Shown here: positions 46,038 through 55,497 of the stretch, piece by piece
How the letters are laid out: every line of letters starts with the position of its first letter
How positions within the stretch are numbered: position 1 is the stretch's first letter
Source of the DNA: Lachnospiraceae bacterium
Lineage (GTDB): Bacteria; Bacillota; Clostridia; Lachnospirales; Lachnospiraceae
Assembly: GCA_015057625.1 (NCBI GenBank)
Contig: SVDZ01000004.1
Coordinates: 114,422-178,421 of the forward strand
Direction of reading: 5' to 3'
DNA length: 64,000 nt
Translations under genes and position numbers: made by a program
Notes under the pieces: model-generated
What the model saw: only the letters and a program-made list of their open reading frames with translations
Databases searched by the model: none
Told to the model about the DNA's origin: nothing

Positions 46038-46098
46038 TCAAGTGGGACATCTGCTTCTTGGAAAAAAATAATTTAAAGCGGGACATCTGCTTCTTAGT
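46038..46098 (+). repeat. Tandem 36-bp direct repeat after the PHP gene
   Basis: GGGACATCTGCTTCTT occurs at 46044 and again at 46080, with similar flanks (TTTCAAGT or TTTAAAGC before, TGG or TAG after), so a unit of about 36 bp is duplicated between the stop codon and the terminator. Confidence 0.7.
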
Positions 46099-46112
46099 TA
46101 TACTTTCGTGTG

Positions 46113-46137
46113 CTGCGCATCATTGCGCAGTTTTTTT
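46113..46137 (+). terminator. Terminator of the PHP phosphatase gene
   Basis: CTGCGCA (46113-46119), TCAT, TGCGCAG (46124-46130), then seven T: a textbook intrinsic terminator. Confidence 0.9.
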
Positions 46138-46178
46138 ATGGAATTCAAAGTGCTTACCCACATAGCAAAAAAGGTCAA

Positions 46179-46207
46179 TTGACTATCCTTCTCTAACAAA
46201 TTAAACT
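46179..46207 (+). promoter_or_regulatory. Promoter of the GH18 gene
   Basis: TTGACT (46179-46184), exactly 17 bp, TAAACT (46202-46207). It leaves a leader of about 107 nt before the start at 46322. Confidence 0.75.
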
Positions 46208-46213
46208 AGTAAT

Positions 46214-46321
46214 TGAAACATGAGTACGGGCAAATTAATAGGGGGATTTATTGTTTATTATTTAAGACGGGGAGTAGCAATACTTGCTATCAGTTTGTCC
46301 TCAGTTGAAGGAGGTTTTACA
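46214..46321 (+). other. Structured leader of the GH18 gene
   Basis: The leader can fold with GGGCAAA near 46229 pairing to TTTGTCC near 46294, and an inner hairpin TAGCAA-TAC-TTGCTA near 46275-46289. I compared it with the c-di-GMP-I riboswitch from memory and it does not match. It may be a regulatory leader of unknown type, or only an incidental structure. Confidence 0.35.
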
Positions 46322-49300
46322 ATGAAAAAAAGTCTAGTATCATGTAGGCGACTGTGGTCATTTTTATTAATTTTGACCATGGTCTTTAGTTGCATGCCGG
46401 TTTTTGAAACTGCAAAAGCAGATACCGGCACACAGGAAAAGTTCGAGAAAAAAATAGTGGGGTATTTTCTCGGAGAAGACAGACCATCAGATGCGATTTC
46501 AACAGTAGGGCTGTCGCTCAAGGATAACATTGAGAAGATTAATTACGCATCACTTACACATTTAAATGTTTCTTTCATGGGACCGGCAGATAAAACGTCA
46601 GATGTTCCAAATTGGATTATTTCTGATATGTCTGATTCCGATGTAAGAAGAATCATTGAACTGTGTCACCAGAACAACGTAAAATGTATCTTATCTGTTG
46701 GAGGGGGAGCTAACAATGGATACAAATTCTTTGCATCAGAGGCGAGAAGCAATTCTTTCTATAATCAGATTCTTACATTTCTTGATGTGTATGGATTTGA
46801 CGGTATTGACATGGATATTGAGTCAACTACCGATAAGGATAAGTACTCTGCAATGCTTTCTAAATTATCCGGTGATTTAAAACAGAGAAACAAGACCTTA
46901 TCTATGGCGGTAGCTCCATATATTATTGAAGGTCTTGGCACAAACGTTTCTTACTTTGATTATTTCAATGTTATGACTTACGACCAAAACGGAAGCGGAA
47001 CAATGAACGTAGCTGACTACGATTGGACTATGAGTCAGTTAAACAGTTACGCATATCAAAGTATACCAAAAGAAAAAATGATCGTAGGTCTTCCATTCTA
47101 CGGCTACAGTACTGACGGTCGTGCGGCATGGAATTGTGATTATGATTATGCAAAGGTTGTTAAGATGTGCAAGCAGGCCGGCAATACTGATTACCTGACA
47201 AAGGATTCTGTGTCTATTCCCGGTCAGTACAACATTTATCGTCCGGGACAGGATTTCAAAGTTGAAATCAACAGCCGTGCTACTATTATGAAGAAGGCAG
47301 ACTTTGTTAAAAACTCAGATTACGGCGGAGTTATGATTTGGGATGTGACAAAGGACTGCATCAGGGATGAAGACAAGGACGAAGCATTGCTTCCGGCTGT
47401 TGCTTCATATTTTAGTTTTCCGTCACAGTATGAAGGCCCTTTTGGACTTATAGCTAACGATTTAACTGAGGAGTCTGTTCATTTGGAATGGAATGCTCCT
47501 ACATCCTGGGATGCCGTAACCTACAAAGTATATTACGACAACAATTTACTTGGAAAAGTAGAGACAAATAACACATGTTGCGTAATTTCACAGTTAACTT
47601 CAGGATTCAAGTATAATTTTAAAGTTGTTGCCATTGATCCTGACGGCAATGAAACGCGCCCGGCAACACTTACCATCACCACTCCCGGCACTTCGCCTAT
47701 GCCTGATGTTCCGGAATATGTGGCATCACAGTTCTATCCTAGCGGATCAGTTGTATCATATAACGGTCAGGTATGGAAAGCTCGTTGGGGAGGTAGTGGA
47801 GAGACTCCTACGGGCGTCAGCGGAAACATGTGGGTTCTTGACACATCCGTAGTTATAACACCATCAAAAACCCCTGTATTATCAGAATGTGAAGAGCACG
47901 GTACTCCTACTGCTCCTACCATCACAACTGACACTCTGACTTCAGGAAAAGTCGGAAGTAATTACAATAAAGCAATATCGGTTAAAGGAACAAAGCCTAT
48001 AACTTTTAGCATTGCAAGCGGACTTCTTCCAAACGGTCTGTCCCTTGATGCAAAAACAGGTACTATTTCCGGAATTGCGCAAGTAGCAGGCACTTTCACA
48101 TTTACTGTCAAAGCTACTAACAGTGAAGGTTTTGCTACTAAAGATTTTTCGATTGCTATAAACGAAAAGCCTCAAGTCGATGATGACTATGACAAGGAAC
48201 CGGGCACATCAAAACGAGTAATCGGTTATCTTCCATGGTGGAGAAATACAGACATTAACAACTTAGATTATGCAAAACTTGATTATGTAATCGTCGCCTT
48301 TCTTCGCTATACAAAAGACGGTTGGGACTTTGGAAAAATGGCTGACGGAACCGGAGGTTGGACAACGGACGAAATCAGAAATATGGTAAATAAAGCTCAC
48401 AGCAACGGCTGTAAAGTATTTATCTCTGTGGGCGGTGGAGATGGTGGATTCATTCAGTCTTCTCTTCCATTCTGGTATGAGACTAGCCGCGAGTACCTTG
48501 TTAACTGTATTTTCAATGCCGTGGACGAATTTGGCTTTGACGGAGTTGATATGGACGCTGAGACTGACGATGTGAAATTCTGGCAGGGTTACAACGAGTT
48601 TGTTGATCTCCTAAGAGACGGAATAGACGCAAGAGGTCTTGAAATGTCTATGGCAGTACATACCTGGTTTACCGATTTAATCGAAGATGAAGCAGCCCTT
48701 TACAAAAAGTATGATTTCTTAAATGTAATGAACTACGATTGCCAGTACAACAGAAACGGTGAGCGAATCGGAATCGGCGAAGTTGACCATGCACCTATGT
48801 GGCACGCATATCAGTTACTTGATCACTATACAGATTTGGGTGTTCCAGCTGACAAATTGAACGTAGGTATTCCATTCTACTACTACACTAAAGGCGGCGG
48901 CTGGGACGGTGCTGTAAGTTACGCATACTATCTGCAAAACCAGAGTTCTGACGTGACTATAGACACCAATCCGGGTGAGAGTAAAGTTGATGCATGGAAA
49001 AGAACTACTGAACAAAAAGCATACCTTGGCGGCACAGAATACGGCGGTGCATTTATTTGGGAATTAGGTCAGGATAACCTGAACAACAAACCTGAAAGTT
49101 TATTAAATCTCGTGTACGACTGTGTAAAAAATGAAAAAGCACCAAATACACCGCTAAGTGACAGTGATAAAGAATATCCGGAACTTGCCAATGTATCAGG
49201 TACTGATTTACCGCTTACAGCAGTTGATAAAGCAAGTGCAAAACCGGATTATCCATTTAATACAGGAATAGAACTTGAATCTTACTTCCAGACTCTTAAG

Positions 49301-50017
49301 ATTGGCGAAACAACAAAAATAGCTGTCAAAACCGGAAGTAATGTATCCTTTAGTATTAGAAATGTTGAAGGCAATGATGGAATTATTTCGGTAGATTCAT
49401 CAGGAAATGTAACTGCAATATCTGCAGGTGCAGCACTGGTTGATGTAGTATCAGGTTCTTCCAAGGCTACATTTACAGTGAGAGTTTTAAATGATAATAC
49501 TTCGCCAAACGGTTCTGTTATTTCCGATGACATTGCTATCAACGGCTACAATATCAACACTAAAATTGGCGGACACAGAGTTGTTTATTCCTTTAACGAT
49601 ACCGTCGAGGGCAAAGCCATAACTGAAGTCGGTATTATCTACGGTCTAAAATATGAGGGATACAAAGACGAGGATATGTTCGTTGGAAGCAACAATGACA
49701 ATGTAAGAAGTTTTGCCGGAACCGAAGAAAGAGGAAGATATCCGACAGCTTTAGATGGTTATTCAAGAACATATGTAATGTCTATGTATTTTGCAGTAGG
49801 AACAAAAGAAGAATTCACATCACCTTACGCTATCAGGGCTTACGCCAAATTATCTGATGGCACATACGCCTACTCACAGATTTATACATACACTATTTAT
49901 AATCTTGCAGAAAAACTGTACACACAAAAAATGTGCACCTCAAAAGCTGCGCACGATTATTTGTACGACAATATTTTAAAAGTCGTTGAACCAAGCTATA
50001 TAAAGATTAATTACTAG
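46322..50017 (+). CDS. Secreted chitinase-like protein with two GH18 catalytic domains
   Basis: A 1231-residue exported protein. Signal peptide 1-33; first GH18 domain about 43-375 with catalytic DGIDMDIE (160-167); fibronectin III about 372-456; chitin-binding (CBM5/12-like) about 462-510; putative Ig domain about 530-615; second GH18 about 631-930 with DGVDMDAE (740-747); Big_2-like domain about 975-1060; and an unassigned C-terminal domain about 1080-1231. Both active sites look complete, so it should hydrolyse chitin or other beta-1,4-GlcNAc polymers outside the cell. I choose the ATG at 46322 (GGAGG upstream, signal peptide follows) over an open frame upstream. The C-terminal domain recurs in the broken gene at 50561. 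Confidence 0.92.
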   Translation: MKKSLVSCRRLWSFLLILTMVFSCMPVFETAKADTGTQEKFEKKIVGYFLGEDRPSDAISTVGLSLKDNIEKINYASLTHLNVSFMGPADKTSDVPNWIISDMSDSDVRRIIELCHQNNVKCILSVGGGANNGYKFFASEARSNSFYNQILTFLDVYGFDGIDMDIESTTDKDKYSAMLSKLSGDLKQRNKTLSMAVAPYIIEGLGTNVSYFDYFNVMTYDQNGSGTMNVADYDWTMSQLNSYAYQSIPKEKMIVGLPFYGYSTDGRAAWNCDYDYAKVVKMCKQAGNTDYLTKDSVSIPGQYNIYRPGQDFKVEINSRATIMKKADFVKNSDYGGVMIWDVTKDCIRDEDKDEALLPAVASYFSFPSQYEGPFGLIANDLTEESVHLEWNAPTSWDAVTYKVYYDNNLLGKVETNNTCCVISQLTSGFKYNFKVVAIDPDGNETRPATLTITTPGTSPMPDVPEYVASQFYPSGSVVSYNGQVWKARWGGSGETPTGVSGNMWVLDTSVVITPSKTPVLSECEEHGTPTAPTITTDTLTSGKVGSNYNKAISVKGTKPITFSIASGLLPNGLSLDAKTGTISGIAQVAGTFTFTVKATNSEGFATKDFSIAINEKPQVDDDYDKEPGTSKRVIGYLPWWRNTDINNLDYAKLDYVIVAFLRYTKDGWDFGKMADGTGGWTTDEIRNMVNKAHSNGCKVFISVGGGDGGFIQSSLPFWYETSREYLVNCIFNAVDEFGFDGVDMDAETDDVKFWQGYNEFVDLLRDGIDARGLEMSMAVHTWFTDLIEDEAALYKKYDFLNVMNYDCQYNRNGERIGIGEVDHAPMWHAYQLLDHYTDLGVPADKLNVGIPFYYYTKGGGWDGAVSYAYYLQNQSSDVTIDTNPGESKVDAWKRTTEQKAYLGGTEYGGAFIWELGQDNLNNKPESLLNLVYDCVKNEKAPNTPLSDSDKEYPELANVSGTDLPLTAVDKASAKPDYPFNTGIELESYFQTLKIGETTKIAVKTGSNVSFSIRNVEGNDGIISVDSSGNVTAISAGAALVDVVSGSSKATFTVRVLNDNTSPNGSVISDDIAINGYNINTKIGGHRVVYSFNDTVEGKAITEVGIIYGLKYEGYKDEDMFVGSNNDNVRSFAGTEERGRYPTALDGYSRTYVMSMYFAVGTKEEFTSPYAIRAYAKLSDGTYAYSQIYTYTIYNLAEKLYTQKMCTSKAAHDYLYDNILKVVEPSYIKINY

Positions 50018-50085
50018 CTAATTTTAAGACAAAAAAATAATGTCCTTATGTAAGTTCAGCGAACTTTCCTATAAAATAAAAAAAG

Positions 50086-50128
50086 CCTCCAAAGTTGATT
50101 TTGGTTAATAACCTTTCAACTTTGGAGG
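50086..50128. terminator. Terminator between the convergent GH18 gene and the split-barrel gene
   Basis: A 13-bp perfect stem CCTCCAAAGTTGA (50086-50098) with TCAACTTTGGAGG (50116-50128), holding a nested GGTT-AAT-AACC hairpin in its loop. The minus-strand side is followed by CTTTTTTTATTTT, a strong U-run. Confidence 0.85.
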
Positions 50129-50149
50129 TATTTATACTTTAGATTTTCA

Positions 50150-50542
50150 TTAGAATGTAACAACCTCTGTCTCTTTTGTAAATGAGCAGAATCTTGCGGT
50201 TGCATTTTTTATGTAAAATACTTCTGTGTTTCCGTCTGTTGCCGAATACATTCCCTGAAGTGTTGGATACGCATCAAGCATAGACTGTCTTGCTTCTACT
50301 CTGTCATCTTCCACAAGTTCTCCTGAAACTCGAAGCCAGTCTCCGTCCCTAAACGCGCATAATTCAACCTTTGGATTTGCATGTATCTGTTTTGATACAT
50401 CTTTTATTTTTCCTGTCTGAATATAAAGCTTACCCTCAAAAATATTCACTGTACCAAAAGGTCTTACTCTTGGCTGATCACCTTCAACCGTTGCTAAATA
50501 ATAAACATTTGCTGCCTTAAAAAAATCTGCTACTCTCTGCAT
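50150..50542 (-). CDS. Pyridoxamine 5'-phosphate oxidase-like FMN-binding split-barrel protein
   Basis: A 130-residue flavin split-barrel protein (residues 1-130, opening MQRVADFFKAANVYYLATVEGDQPRVRPFGTVNIF, cut short here by motif only), the usual length for the family. Members bind FMN or F420 and act as oxidoreductases or degrade haem; the substrate is not predictable. AGGAGG ribosome binding site. It lies downstream of the broken gene at 50561 on the same strand. Confidence 0.85.
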   Translation of the reverse strand: MQRVADFFKAANVYYLATVEGDQPRVRPFGTVNIFEGKLYIQTGKIKDVSKQIHANPKVELCAFRDGDWLRVSGELVEDDRVEARQSMLDAYPTLQGMYSATDGNTEVFYIKNATARFCSFTKETEVVTF

Positions 50543-50560
50543 AATATCCTCCTTTTAAAT

Positions 50561-50934
50561 TTATCTGTTTTTAAGCGAATTGAATCCAACCATTGTCTGA
50601 GTCCACTCATAATCTTTTCTTTCATATTCGCTGTTAACAACACTTAATATTCTATCATACAAGTAATCATGATCCACATAATTTGTCATCATTCCTTTTT
50701 CATAAAGATATGAGGCTAGTTCATACACTGTAAATTCTTCCACACCACTGTACACAATAGTACCATCACTAAGTTTTGCGTAGGCTCTGACATACAGCGG
50801 TGCCTCGTAAAATGCTTTTGTCTTGATAAAGTTCATAGTCATTATATATGCAGTCTTGTTATCTCCAAGGAAGTGGATACTGCTAATACTACGCTTGTCA
50901 ACATAGCAATAATTTTATACATCTTTTTTCTCAT
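50561..50934 (-). pseudogene. Remnant of a secreted protein: signal peptide out of frame with the GH18-type C-terminal domain
   Basis: An ATG at 50934 (GGAGG upstream) starts a clear signal peptide of about 22 residues that stops after 30 codons. In another frame, to 50561, comes a domain end of about 95 residues with YVRAYAKLSDGT, YELASYLYEKG and DYLYDRILSVVN, matching the last third of the GH18 protein's C-terminal domain. The intervening region and the domain's first half are missing and the frames do not join. It is the same signal-plus-tail decay pattern as the pseudogene at 25408. Confidence 0.75.
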
Positions 50935-51045
50935 AATATTCCTCCGTAAGTTTTTCTCTTTACCGAAGAATTACCGTATATTATAACACATTTTTCTGCA
51001 GTACACAAAAAATCTCCCGATTCATTTCCCTATTCGAGACTCTTC

Positions 51046-52176
51046 CTAAAACATTATTGCCTTTATAACTATATCAGTTTCTTCTCTTGTATTATTTTCT
51101 GACAATGTAATTCTAATAGTGGACTCTGCCATCTCTTTACTAAGCCCTATGGCTTTTAGCACATGAGATGAACTGTCTTTCATGGCAGAACATGCTGAAC
51201 CTGCTGAAATACATATTCCTTTTCTATTCAGTTCTTCTACTAGTTTCTTGGCGTTTTTACCGGGAATCGTGATATTTATATTTCCCGGAAGTCTCTTTAC
51301 CGGATGACCGTTTAAGCTGCATCTAATTTCTCTATTATTCTTATTAGCCACAAGTTTATCAATCATATAATTTCTAAGTTGTACCTCTCTATTCATAATA
51401 CTGTTTAAATTATTGATCCTGTACCTGCAGGCTTCTGCCATACCTACTATTCCTGCCACATTTTCCGTTCCGCTTCTCTTTCCCATTTCCTGTCCCCCAC
51501 CAAAAATGAGAGGTTCTATATCCACTGTATTTCTGATATACAAAAAGCCCACTCCTTTTGGTCCGCCAAACTTGTGCGAGCTGGCACTTAACATATCAAT
51601 TCCGGATCTGTTAACATTGATATTTACATGTGCAAAAGCCTGAACCGCATCGGTATGGAATATGATATTGTGATAATTTGCTATTCTTCCGATTTCTGTT
51701 ATTGGCTCAATTGTTCCTATCTCATTATTTGCGTACATAATGGATATCAGTCTGGTATTCTTTTTTATAGCTGATTTCAATTGATTAAGCGATATAAGTC
51801 CATATTCATCAACATCTAAATATGTCACTTCCACTCCGTATTTTTCCAACTGCTTACATGTATTCATAACTGCGCTGTGCTCAATCTTTGAGGTAATCAT
51901 ATGGGGAACTCCAATGCCGGGAATTTCATTTAACATGGTACTCATAATAGCCCAGTTATCAGACTCTGTACCCCCTGAAGTAAAATATATTTCCCCAGGT
52001 CTCGCTCCAATACTTGAGGCTATTGTCTCTCTTGCATTTTCTATGTCCTTTCTACATTTTCTTCCAAGTTCATAAGCCCCTGAAGGATTACCAAACTTTG
52101 TACTAAAATACGGAAGCATCGCCTCATATGCATTCTTACACACAGGAGTAGTTGCTGCGTTATCCATATATATCAT
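51046..52176 (-). CDS. Cysteine desulfurase (NifS/IscS family)
   Basis: A 376-residue PLP enzyme releasing sulfur from cysteine for Fe-S clusters or thiolated tRNA. PLP Lys K202 in SSHKFGGPKG, PLP His H100 in KIEHSAVM, substrate-loop Cys C329 in SAGSACS, and the ATTPV start motif are present. GAGGAAG ribosome binding site. No IscU or ThiI gene is adjacent, so the sulfur acceptor cannot be told. It is divergent from the flippase gene by 51 bp. Confidence 0.94.
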   Translation of the reverse strand: MIYMDNAATTPVCKNAYEAMLPYFSTKFGNPSGAYELGRKCRKDIENARETIASSIGARPGEIYFTSGGTESDNWAIMSTMLNEIPGIGVPHMITSKIEHSAVMNTCKQLEKYGVEVTYLDVDEYGLISLNQLKSAIKKNTRLISIMYANNEIGTIEPITEIGRIANYHNIIFHTDAVQAFAHVNINVNRSGIDMLSASSHKFGGPKGVGFLYIRNTVDIEPLIFGGGQEMGKRSGTENVAGIVGMAEACRYRINNLNSIMNREVQLRNYMIDKLVANKNNREIRCSLNGHPVKRLPGNINITIPGKNAKKLVEELNRKGICISAGSACSAMKDSSSHVLKAIGLSKEMAESTIRITLSENNTREETDIVIKAIMF

Positions 52177-52227
52177 ATTTTCTTCCTCTCTTTCATATTA
52201 TTTAAAAACAATCCATTTGGAATCTTT

Positions 52228-53550
52228 ATGACTGAAATCAGAAAAATAATTAATAAGCCCATTCTTACAGGTGCTTTTTTCCTGACTTCATCAGGTATCA
52301 TCTGCAGGATGTTAGGATTTTTATATAGAATATTCTTATCAAATACAATAGGTGCAAAAGAACTGGGGATTTTACAACTTTTCATGCCTGTATTTATCCT
52401 CGGAGTATCTGTGTGCTCCGGTGGAATTCAGATTGCCGTTTCAAGATTCGTTGCTGAAAATATTAATGACAAGAATGAGTGTATTAACATTTTAAAAGCA
52501 GGTATTTTGCTTTGTATTTTACTTTCATTACTGTCATGTGGTTTTATTTTTTTGTTTTCAAATCAGATTGCATCTTACTGCATCGGCTCTGATAAATATG
52601 CATCATTAATCAGATTGCTCCTACTTGCAATACCAATGGCTGCATTTCATGCCTGTGTATTTGGTTATTATTTTGGAAAAAGTCGCGCAGGGATTCCGGC
52701 TCTTGCAGAAATAATTGAGCAGTCATCTAAAATACTTAGTTTTGGAATTTTGTTCTATGCTTTTGGAAACAGATTTTTTTCAAACAAGGTTTCAATTGCA
52801 GTTGTTGCTTTGGTTTTGTCTGAATTTGTAAATACAGTGTTTTTATGCTACCTGATAATTCGAGAGATTCCTCATAAAAACAATGAGGATAATAAAAAAC
52901 CTTCACTAAAAAATAGTATTTCAAAAATATTCAAAGTATCCTACATTCTCACACTAAACAAAGTAATGCTTAATATTTTTCAAAGTGTAGAGGCCTTTCT
53001 ATTTCCAATGATGCTTTTTAAATATGGCTTATCCCAAACTGAATCCATAGAAGTGTATGGTGTTTTTTCCGGCATGGCACTTCCTGTTGTTATGTTTCCC
53101 TCATCAGTCATTACATCTGTTTCTCTCCTTTTAATGCCGAAAATTGCCAGAGATAATTCAGGGCAAAAAAAGAGTAGCCTAAACAAGACTACTCAATCAG
53201 TTATAGCTGCATCTTTATTTTGTGGAATTATATGCACTTTATTTTTCTTATTATTCGGAAATCCCATTGGGAATTTATTATTCAAAAACTCTACTTCAGG
53301 AGCTTATATTGTCACACTTTCCTGGCTATGCCCGTTTATGTACCTTTCCATAACTCTTGGTTCAATTCTTCACGGCCTTGGAAAAACTACTACAGCATTT
53401 ATTCACAATATAATATCTGTAATTATCCGGATATTCTTCTTGGCATTTGTGGTTCCTCAAATTGGAATAACCGGATATTTCTGGGGAGTACTGTTAAGTT
53501 ATATTGTGATTACACTTCTGCACTATAACGGGGTGAAGCGATATATATAA
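52228..53550 (+). CDS. MOP-superfamily lipid flippase (MurJ/SpoVB-like)
   Basis: A 440-residue membrane protein with about 12 hydrophobic helices. The N-terminus (TGAFFLTSSGIICRMLGFLYRIFLS) and the GGIQIAVSRFVAE region are typical of the polysaccharide biosynthesis / SpoVB branch. It may flip lipid II or an oligosaccharide-lipid. It is somewhat shorter than SpoVB (about 500). The ribosome binding site is weak (GGAA). No glycosyltransferase or sporulation genes are adjacent, so the substrate is uncertain. Confidence 0.85.
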   Translation: MTEIRKIINKPILTGAFFLTSSGIICRMLGFLYRIFLSNTIGAKELGILQLFMPVFILGVSVCSGGIQIAVSRFVAENINDKNECINILKAGILLCILLSLLSCGFIFLFSNQIASYCIGSDKYASLIRLLLLAIPMAAFHACVFGYYFGKSRAGIPALAEIIEQSSKILSFGILFYAFGNRFFSNKVSIAVVALVLSEFVNTVFLCYLIIREIPHKNNEDNKKPSLKNSISKIFKVSYILTLNKVMLNIFQSVEAFLFPMMLFKYGLSQTESIEVYGVFSGMALPVVMFPSSVITSVSLLLMPKIARDNSGQKKSSLNKTTQSVIAASLFCGIICTLFFLLFGNPIGNLLFKNSTSGAYIVTLSWLCPFMYLSITLGSILHGLGKTTTAFIHNIISVIIRIFFLAFVVPQIGITGYFWGVLLSYIVITLLHYNGVKRYI

Positions 53551-53555
53551 CCATG

Positions 53556-53592
53556 CAGCAGGGCAAAGCAACTTCGTTCCTTTCCCCTGCTG
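53556..53592 (+). terminator. Hairpin terminator of the flippase gene
   Basis: CAGCAGGG (53556-53563) with CCCTGCTG (53585-53592), extended by AAAG/CTTT, six bases after the flippase stop. The following TATTTGGT is a weak U-run. Confidence 0.6.
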
Positions 53593-53618
53593 TATTTGGT
53601 CCCCAAATACATAAAACC

Positions 53619-53663
53619 AAAAATAACCATGGATGTAAGTAAACTTCCTCCATGGTTATTTTT
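53619..53663. terminator. Bidirectional terminator between flippase and ABC exporter genes
   Basis: AAAAATAACCATGGA (53619-53633) pairs perfectly with TCCATGGTTATTTTT (53649-53663), U-rich in both directions, suiting the convergent arrangement. Confidence 0.88.
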
Positions 53664-53679
53664 ATTTTTATGTGCATGG

Positions 53680-55497
53680 TTATTTATTTGCATATTGACT
53701 ATTGTACAACTCACTATAGAATCCACCCAGTTCCAGGAGTTCTTCGTGATTTCCCTGCTCGATTATTTTGCCGTCGCGCATTACTAATATTATGTCGGCG
53801 TTTTCGATTGTTGAAAGTCTGTGAGCAACTATGAAGGAGGTTCTTCCCTTCATCATTTTTTCAAATGCACTCTGTATTTTTAATTCTGTTCTTGTGTCGA
53901 TTGATGATGTAGCCTCATCAAGTATTAGCATTGGCGGAAGGCACAACATTACTCTTGCAATACAAAGTAACTGTTTTTGTCCCTGAGACAGGTTGCCACC
54001 ATCTTCTGTTATTAATGTGTCATAGCCGTCTTTCATTCGCTTTATGAAACTATGAGCATGAGCTGCTTTTGCTGCTGCAATTATTTCTTCATCGGTTGCA
54101 TCCGGCTTTCCTGTTATTATATTTTCTTTGATAGTACCTTCTTTTAGCCATGTATCCTGAAGCACCATTCCATAAGATTTGCGAAGGCTGCTTCTCTTTA
54201 TGTCTCTGATATCATTTTCTTCAACTTTGATGCTTCCCTTGTCCACATCGTAGAATCTCATAAGCAGGTTGATGATTGTAGTTTTTCCGCAACCGGTAGG
54301 ACCTACAATTGCAACTCTCATACCCGGCTTAATGTGAACATTGAGATTTTCAATAAGTTTTGTATTCTTATCGTAGGAAAAGCTAACATCTTCAATATTT
54401 ACTTTTCCATGAACTGAAACTATATTATTTTCATCAATTAATTCACTGTTATTATTCCCACTTATCTTCTTTTCACCATTTTTCATAAGCACCACAGCAT
54501 CCTCTGAATCCGGAATCTGTGGTTCTTCATCAATAAGTGCAAACACTCGTCCGGCACAGGCTATGGCATTTTGTAATTCTGTGATTACGCCTGATATCTC
54601 ATTAAATGGTTTTGTATACTGATTTGCATAGGTCAAAACACATTGAAGATTTCCAACCGTAATGCCTCCCATCACGGCTATGATACCTCCGCTTATGGCA
54701 ACACCTGCGTACACAAGACTGTTGACAAATCTGGTTCCGGGATTTGTAAGTGATGAGAAAAATATAGCTCTCAAAGAATATTTTTTGAGCCTCTCATTTA
54801 TCTCATCAAACTGTTCTAACTCTTCGTCTTCTCTTCCGAAGGCTTTGACAAGTTTTTGATTTCCAATCACTTCGTCAATAAGAGCTGTCTGCTCTGCTCT
54901 TGTCTCCGACTGTAATTTGAACATGGAATATGTTCTTCTTGCAATAAAGCTTGCAACAAACAAAGATACAGGTGTGATACAAACCACCACTAACGCAATC
55001 TTCCAATTTATCTTTACTAAAAAGAAAAGTGTTCCAAAAATTGTAACCAATCCCGTAAACAGCTGACTGAATCCCATCAAAAGTCCCTCAGACATCTGAT
55101 CCACGTCAGCGATTATCTTACTTACCACCTCGCCGGTTGGATGACCGTCAATATATTTAAGCGGAAGAATCTGCAATTTTTCAAATGCATCTTTTCTCAC
55201 ATCTCTGACAACACTGTAAGCTATTTTATTGTTACATAAAACCATAAACCAGGAAGCCGCACTTGCAATAGCAATACAAATTCCCATGATAACTAATATT
55301 TTATAGACACCCTCAAAGTCCACCTTGCCTTTTCCTACAACCCTGTCAACAGCTTCACCGGCAAGCATAGGAATGTACAGGCCCAGTCCCACATTGATTA
55401 CGGAAAACAATATTGAGCCTGCAAAAAGAATTTTATATTTTTTTGTATACTGCAGAGTTTTTAACAATGCTTCTTTTTGTGAATATGTCTTTTCCAT
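53680..55497 (-). CDS. ABC exporter half-transporter (permease-ATPase), catalytic-site subunit
   Basis: A 605-residue type-1 exporter: six-helix domain (about 20-310), a linker with a Ser/Asn-rich insert, then ATPase with Walker A GPTGCGKTT, Walker B MLILDEATSSID (catalytic Glu present) and switch His in VAHRLST. Its signature is LSQGQ rather than LSGGQ, a change typical of heterodimeric exporters where only one composite ATP site is fully active. It begins at the stop of the partner gene (TAATG). Probably multidrug or lipid export. Confidence 0.93.
   Translation of the reverse strand: MEKTYSQKEALLKTLQYTKKYKILFAGSILFSVINVGLGLYIPMLAGEAVDRVVGKGKVDFEGVYKILVIMGICIAIASAASWFMVLCNNKIAYSVVRDVRKDAFEKLQILPLKYIDGHPTGEVVSKIIADVDQMSEGLLMGFSQLFTGLVTIFGTLFFLVKINWKIALVVVCITPVSLFVASFIARRTYSMFKLQSETRAEQTALIDEVIGNQKLVKAFGREDEELEQFDEINERLKKYSLRAIFFSSLTNPGTRFVNSLVYAGVAISGGIIAVMGGITVGNLQCVLTYANQYTKPFNEISGVITELQNAIACAGRVFALIDEEPQIPDSEDAVVLMKNGEKKISGNNNSELIDENNIVSVHGKVNIEDVSFSYDKNTKLIENLNVHIKPGMRVAIVGPTGCGKTTIINLLMRFYDVDKGSIKVEENDIRDIKRSSLRKSYGMVLQDTWLKEGTIKENIITGKPDATDEEIIAAAKAAHAHSFIKRMKDGYDTLITEDGGNLSQGQKQLLCIARVMLCLPPMLILDEATSSIDTRTELKIQSAFEKMMKGRTSFIVAHRLSTIENADIILVMRDGKIIEQGNHEELLELGGFYSELYNSQYANK

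Noticed and set aside
46214..46321. c-di-GMP-I riboswitch
   Set aside because: Only GGGCAAA resembles the consensus; the GGGACGCAAAGC part and the second helix do not match.
50561..50934. Programmed frameshift producing a short secreted protein
   Set aside because: No slippery sequence at the frame change, and the first half of the domain is missing, so deletion decay is simpler.
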